A DNA stretch of 9,946 nt. Origin: Oscillospiraceae bacterium. GTDB lineage: Bacteria; Bacillota; Clostridia; Oscillospirales; Oscillospiraceae. Location of the stretch: contig JAEEUX010000074.1 of the NCBI GenBank assembly GCA_016290695.1, forward strand, positions 1 through 9,946. The letters run 5' to 3'. This document shows positions 6,900 through 9,946 of this stretch, piece after piece. The notes under the pieces are model-generated. The model saw nothing but the letters and a program-made list of their open reading frames with translations. It ran no database searches and was not told where the DNA came from. The position numbers and the translations under genes are program-made. Positions within the stretch are counted from its first letter, which is position 1, and the number at the start of each line of letters is the position of its first letter.

Positions 6900-7127
6900 C
6901 CTCCTCCTTCAAAGCTCAAAGACAAAAATACAGGAAAAATCAAGACACCGGATACCCATCCTGGAGAGTTTAAGAAAAATAAGGATGGATCATATACGCA
7001 TAAAGATACTGGATGGCAAGCAAAGAAGGACAAAAGCGGTCATCGCGGAGATCATTGGGATATGTCTCCCTCAAAAGAAAGAGATGGGGATTATTACAAT
7101 GTGTCAAGTGATGGTAGAATTCTGTAA
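6900..7127 (+). other. C-terminal toxin tip of cassette 1 (frame-shifted, HRGDHWD motif)
   Basis: In the frame of base 6900, the ORF runs from PPPSKLKDKNTGK through GDYYNVSSDGRIL to TAA (7125-7127), about 75 residues. It is rich in K, D, G and H, and contains HRGDHWDMSPSK, a signature style seen in C-terminal nuclease-type polymorphic toxin domains; my best guess is an Ntox37-like domain, held tentatively. This frame has a stop at 6858-6860, so it has no start of its own and makes sense only as the end of the upstream YD protein. Restoring one A to the A6 run joins EAKK to TPPPSK smoothly. The presumed immunity gene starts 17 bp later, the normal order for such pairs. The competing open frame through this region (to 7164) gives a lysine- and isoleucine-rich sequence with no recognisable features. 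Confidence 0.6.
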
Positions 7128-7144
7128 GTATAAGGAAATGAAAC

Positions 7145-7756
7145 ATGATGATTGTGACAGGTGAATACATAACTGAAAAAATGTGGGAGTCTCAATTAAA
7201 ACGGCAAGAAATACTCAGGATGCCGTATTTTGGAATATACCATGAGACTGACTGGGATGGCGGCTTTGATAACGATGAGCAAAATGCGGAAGAGATTGAC
7301 CGGTTTTATTCAGACATGAAAGATATCGGAGCCTTTTTAAAGGGTTTTACAACTGAAATGGGTGTTAGTGATTGTATTATTTCAAAAAATCATCGATACA
7401 GATGGTTTGAGGATTGGAATAAGAATGCCTTAAAGAAAATTGATATATACATTTGGATAAAAGATTTTTTATCTGAAAATGGTATCAGAAATAACTCTTC
7501 AAAAGGCATAGCTATTGATATTAATGACGATTGGCAAGTCGTGATGAAAATAATAGAAGGTGGATTCAGATACATTAGCTGCGGAAGTTTTTTCTTCTCT
7601 CAAATAGGGCTTGTTATTGAGCCGACACATAATTTTGAGCTGCTATTCTTTACTAAGGATATTTGCCGTATTAGGACAGTGGTTGATAATATAATTCTAT
7701 CTAAGTATAATAAACTGCATTTATACGAGCGTGATAAATGGGATTGGACCTTGTGA
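7145..7756 (+). CDS. Presumed immunity protein for cassette 1 toxin
   Basis: This intact AT-rich gene encodes 203 residues. AAGGAA (7132-7137) lies 7 nt before the ATG at 7145. The protein looks soluble and cytoplasmic: no signal peptide or membrane segment, an acidic N-terminal third (YHETDWDGGFDNDEQNAEEI), many aromatic residues, and an end in ERDKWDWTL. I do not recognise its family. Function is inferred from position only: it begins 17 bp after the stop of the HRGDHWD toxin tip, where the cognate immunity gene of Rhs/WapA-type toxins normally lies. Its reading frame is undamaged although the toxin is broken, as expected if immunity is still selected against toxins of sibling cells, or if the toxin lesion is recent. 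Confidence 0.65.
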   Translation: MMIVTGEYITEKMWESQLKRQEILRMPYFGIYHETDWDGGFDNDEQNAEEIDRFYSDMKDIGAFLKGFTTEMGVSDCIISKNHRYRWFEDWNKNALKKIDIYIWIKDFLSENGIRNNSSKGIAIDINDDWQVVMKIIEGGFRYISCGSFFFSQIGLVIEPTHNFELLFFTKDICRIRTVVDNIILSKYNKLHLYERDKWDWTL

Positions 7757-7857
7757 AATAAGGAGAATTTATTAAATTAATACTGTACTGGAATGAGATG
7801 GAATATGAACTGTAACAATAACCAGACTCTACGCACAATAATGGAGAATATGAGGAT

Positions 7858-8478
7858 ATGAGCATAATAATTAAACGCATTTTAATAATATTCGGCGTGT
7901 GCATGTTTTTGATTTTATTTTTTGCGATACAGTTCGATGTTTTTTCTTGGGTATTCTATCCGACAAAAAGTTCGCCGCATGAGTTGTCAATTGTATGTTA
8001 TTCAGGATATTACGATAAACTTGTAGTTTCACTAAAGCAATATGTTGACGGTTTACATATCTGTGATTACACGCTTGAGATAAAAGACGGGGTTAACGTA
8101 AAAGAACCACAGTCGTATGAACTGCCAAAAATAGATAATGGAAGAGTTGAGGTCAATGTAGAATTTTGGGATGATCGGAATGAAGCGTGTGACAATATTA
8201 CGTTAGTTTACGATGATGCTGAAACCTTTTGCCAAAATGGGTTATTAATATATTTTACGTATTCTAATCCCCCTTATATCCCGTATGTGTACTTTGTGTC
8301 AGGAAAAGAAACGACATGCTATAACAAAACAACGGATTCTGACGAATTCACAATTGAAACAGTGTTTCCATCACTACTACGAGTAATCCCGGAAAAAGAA
8401 GACCCTCCTGCCTGTTACTATATTTATTATTCCGGATGGAAAGAAAACAAGTGGGTAGTTGAGGAAATTAATAATTAG
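7858..8478 (+). CDS. Membrane-anchored protein of unknown function (possible orphan immunity gene)
   Basis: This is a 206-residue protein with one N-terminal hydrophobic segment (about residues 6-31, within IIKRILIIFGVCMFLILFFA). A mainly beta, aromatic-rich region follows and would probably face the outside. Several cysteines (for example VCYSGYY, HICDY, EACDN, TFCQN) are spread through it. Possible ribosome sites are GGAG (7843-7846, 11 nt) and GAGG (7852-7855, too close). I do not recognise the family. It sits between two toxin cassettes without a toxin tip of its own, and its stop TAG (8476-8478) directly abuts the GC-rich YD core of cassette 2. An orphan immunity gene is plausible, since displaced immunity genes collect in such loci, but this is inference. 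The 101-bp gap before it holds an unused AAGGAG (7761-7766) and no gene. Confidence 0.6.
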   Translation: MSIIIKRILIIFGVCMFLILFFAIQFDVFSWVFYPTKSSPHELSIVCYSGYYDKLVVSLKQYVDGLHICDYTLEIKDGVNVKEPQSYELPKIDNGRVEVNVEFWDDRNEACDNITLVYDDAETFCQNGLLIYFTYSNPPYIPYVYFVSGKETTCYNKTTDSDEFTIETVFPSLLRVIPEKEDPPACYYIYYSGWKENKWVVEEINN

Positions 8479-8657
8479 CTGCTATAAAAGAGACAGGTTT
8501 TGCCGCCATCGGCGGCGTGAGCGTCAGCTACACCTACGACGCAAACGGCAACACGCTCACCGAGCGGACGAACGGCACGGTCAGCGCGACTTACGCCTAC
8601 GACGCGGTGAATAAGCTAATAAGCTACACCGCCGGGAACGTCGGCTATACTTATACC

Positions 8658-8717
8658 TATGACGCTTTCGGCGTCGAGCTTTCGCCTGTGTCGAGCGACG
8701 CGAACCCCTTCCGCTAC
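8658..8717 (+). repeat. YD-core repeat, copy 2 (60 bp)
   Basis: This is the direct-repeat partner of 6556-6615. It encodes the same 20 residues, but continues into the normal Rhs core end (AGEYFDAETGDY), which copy 1 lacks. Recombination between the two copies would delete the cassette 1 tip, its immunity gene and the 7858 gene, and join the leading part of cassette 1 to the cassette 2 tip. Confidence 0.85.
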
Positions 8718-9248
8718 GCCGGCGAATACTTCGACGCGGAAACCGGCGATTATTAGCTGAGAGCGAGGTACTATGCGCCGGGGCTGGGGCGGTTCCGCAG
8801 CGAAGACCCCGTCCGCGACGGTGATAACTGGTATATGTATTGTAATAACAATCCGGTAAAATTCTCTGACCCGAATGGTGAGTTTGCCGTCCTTGCTCTT
8901 GTTGGTGCTTTAGCTGTCGGCGCTATCGTTTGCGCTGCAGTTGATCTTGGTTCTCAACTAATTTCTAACAAAAGTGATTTAAGCAGCGTAAATTGGCGCA
9001 GTGTTGGCGTTTCTGCGGTTTCGGGTGTAGTCACCACAGGCATGGCAGCTGTCACCGCCGGCGCTTCTATGACTGCCGGTACGCTTATAAGCGGTACGGG
9101 CTACGGAACATATAACCTTGTGAACGGTAGTGAAGCAACGCCTGAGGGCTATGCCATAGCTATGGGAACGGGTGCACTGCTTGGCGGCGCGAGGCATGAA
9201 CTAGGCAAAGTAGGTAGTGGCGGAAAAGGCAATAGTAGCGATGCTTGA

Positions 9249-9570
9249 TGTGTTGTTGAGTTATCAAAAAATAATGTTCAACAAATTAAAAAGCACACTT
9301 TTTCCGGCATGAAAGAACAAGCAAGGTTTTTAACAGATGAACAATTATCTAAAAAACTGTCATCTACTTCATTCTTTAATAAACCATGGACAGATGAAGA
9401 GATTGTGAAATGCTCCCAAGAAGCATATAATTTTCTTAGAAATCAAGGCAAAACAGAATTGCATTCAGTTAAAAATTTATAGCGAAACTATTTACGTCTT
9501 TATTAAAGAGGATGGTGGATTTGACACCGCTTATGGAGCGTATAAGTACACACTGGAAGATATTAGATAG
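9249..9570 (+). other. C-terminal toxin tip of cassette 2 (interrupted)
   Basis: Across the TGA and one frameshift the tip reads CVVELSKNNVQQIKKHTFSG, then an EQARFLTDEQLSKKL helix, FNKPWTDEEIVKCSQEAYNF, and a beta-rich end YSETIYVFIKEDGGFDTAYG followed by AYKYTLEDIR. The order (single His near the start, a WTDEEI helix, a final strand with G-x-x-x-T-A-Y) is reminiscent of EndoU/BECR-type RNase toxin tips, but I cannot confirm a family. It is followed directly by a presumed immunity gene whose ribosome site overlaps the toxin stop. Confidence 0.5.
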
Positions 9571-9581
9571 GAGAATGCATC

Positions 9582-9946
9582 TTGTTTGGAATAGAATATA
9601 AAATTGTAAATCACGATTATGATGATTTTGTTGGACAAAGCGGTTTTTTTAAGATTATAGTTAATGATTGTGCGTATGGTGAGATTTATCCAGATAATCT
9701 GCTTGATGTTATGCGTTCTGACTATATATTTGATTGGATAGAGCGATTAATTAAGGCGCTGATTTTACTAGAGAACAAAAATTATGTTGCTGTCAGCGAT
9801 GTAGAAAGCTATAATACTTGGATCGAATTCCAAAGGAAAGAAGATGATATAAATATAAGCGTAGTAAAATCTGATAAATGGGATGGTTCAAAAGATATAG
9901 AATTGTCTTTGAAAAATCCGATGCCAGGTGAGTGGATAAATCAGCG
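9582..9946 (+). CDS. Presumed immunity protein for cassette 2 (runs off window)
   Basis: The frame is open from TTG 9582 to the window end, at least 121 residues. The TTG start is supported by AGGAGA (9569-9574) 7 nt upstream; the only nearby ATG (9575) stops after eight codons. The N-terminus reads MFGIEYKIVNHDYDDFVGQS, then GFFKIIVNDCAYGEIYPDNL and a helical DWIERLIKALILLENKN. The protein is acidic, aromatic-rich and lacks a membrane segment. The opening pattern (FGI-x-Y..., GFFKI, G-E-I-Y-P) resembles small polymorphic-toxin immunity families such as Imm42, tentatively. The role is inferred from its place directly after the cassette 2 tip. The gene is AT-rich like the 7145 gene. Confidence 0.6.
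   Translation, partial: MFGIEYKIVNHDYDDFVGQSGFFKIIVNDCAYGEIYPDNLLDVMRSDYIFDWIERLIKALILLENKNYVAVSDVESYNTWIEFQRKEDDINISVVKSDKWDGSKDIELSLKNPMPGEWINQ

Larger units (their letters stand above)
6128..7127 (+). pseudogene. Decayed secreted Rhs/WapA-like YD-repeat toxin, cassette 1
   Basis: The reading frame can be followed through several frames to give one protein of about 330 residues. It begins with a signal peptide (MNNTALKRIASVLLVFSLTV to about AAAS, residues 1-29). A short linker follows, then YD-repeat remnants (TSYAYDDFARL, VKYTYD, TYPYDAFGVELSPVSSDANP), the core-to-tip hinge YVDRDGLFAEP, a hydrophobic pre-toxin stretch (VLVTVAVITLTAATAIT), and a C-terminal toxin tip. Apparent lesions are: an extra base near AAAGGG (6377-6382), an extra C in the C5 run (6482-6486), and a missing base at the A6 run (6892-6897). 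The conserved core between FRY and YVD (AGEYFDAETG...NNPVK in the second cassette) is missing. Intact Rhs/WapA proteins are far longer, so most of the repeat barrel is gone. The AT-rich signal-peptide part and the GC-rich YD part look like different sources. The second half up to the A6 run reads from 6571 in one open frame. Confidence 0.7.
8479..9570 (+). pseudogene. Decayed YD-repeat toxin 3' end, cassette 2
   Basis: This is a promoterless, startless fragment of a Rhs/WapA-type gene. It opens abruptly after the preceding stop with KETGFAAIGGVSVSYTYD, then YD repeats (YTYDANGNTLTER, TYAYDAVNKL, YTYDAFG). The canonical core end follows as GEYFDAETGDY, stop, LRARYYAPGLGRF, then NNNPVKFSDPNGEF. 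After this come a hydrophobic Gly/Ala-rich pre-toxin stretch (about 8880-9200) and a toxin tip (9249-9570). Three lesions are visible. TAG (8754-8756) sits where the family has the second tyrosine of YYLRARYY. TGA (9246-9248) interrupts the same frame. A one-base shift near A5/T3 (9471-9478) follows; removing one base joins HSVK to YSETIYVFIKED. The open parts are 8475-8756, 8757-9248 and 9249-9482 in one frame, then to TAG 9568-9570. It reads best as a displaced, silent cassette. Confidence 0.75.

Noticed and set aside
6571..7164. Single intact hypothetical gene in this frame
   Set aside because: Up to about 6897 it is genuine YD/pre-toxin sequence, but beyond that the other frame carries the toxin-like protein and ends 17 bp before the immunity gene; the 3' third of this frame is a shadow that overlaps that gene.
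7757..7857. Small gene after AAGGAG at 7761-7766
   Set aside because: No start codon at suitable distance opens more than a few codons; it looks like a leftover ribosome site of a lost gene.
8754..9248. Stop-codon reassignment or readthrough (TAG and TGA read as sense)
   Set aside because: valS, spoIIAA, spoIIAB and sigF contain no internal TAG or TGA, spoIIAB ends in TGA, and the stops occur only in cassette 2, which also has a frameshift.
9575..9601. ATG 9575 as start of the last gene
   Set aside because: That frame stops after eight codons, and the TTG at 9582 has better ribosome-site spacing and opens the long frame.
1..9946. CRISPR arrays, tRNA or rRNA genes, insertion sequences, integrase or attachment sites
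   Set aside because: I saw no regularly spaced repeats, cloverleaf-like sequence, transposase motifs or terminal inverted repeats; the only direct repeat is the coding YD-core pair.

Overview
The window looks like a chromosomal segment from an endospore-forming Clostridia (Bacillota), probably a moderately GC-rich anaerobe. The evidence is a complete spoIIAA-spoIIAB-sigF operon, a tRNA-controlled T-box leader in front of valS, and strong Shine-Dalgarno sequences. No marker in the window fixes the genus.

Layout. (1) 1-313: the end of an unrecognised GC-rich gene that begins outside the window. (2) 379-1214: an AT-rich insert holding a consensus sigma-A promoter, a leader with two perfect hairpins, and a DUF3800 (predicted RNase H-like) gene. 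(3) 1286-4468: the valS unit, with promoter, T-box riboswitch and terminator, a roughly 190-nt untranslated stretch, full-length valyl-tRNA synthetase and an intrinsic terminator. (4) 4401-6010: the sporulation sigma-F operon, with a perfect Spo0A-box heptamer upstream and three overlapping genes. Kinase/anti-sigma SpoIIAB holds sigma-F inactive until dephosphorylated SpoIIAA releases it. (5) 6128-9946: a decayed polymorphic-toxin locus of the Rhs/WapA (YD-repeat) type.

The toxin locus is the accessory and most interesting part. Two toxin 3' ends are visible. Each has a YD-repeat core remnant, a hydrophobic pre-toxin stretch, a C-terminal toxin tip and a following presumed immunity gene (7145-7756, and 9582 to the window end). 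An extra membrane-anchored protein (7858-8478) sits between them. Both toxin genes are broken: one by apparent single-base indels at short mononucleotide runs plus a missing core segment, the other by an in-frame TAG, an in-frame TGA and a one-base frameshift. The immunity-type genes remain open. The toxin tips can only be seen by following the reading frame across these lesions. A nearly identical 60-bp core segment occurs in both cassettes about 2.1 kb apart, as expected of tandem or displaced cassettes that exchange by recombination.

All family assignments rest on motif recognition by eye; no database search was run.
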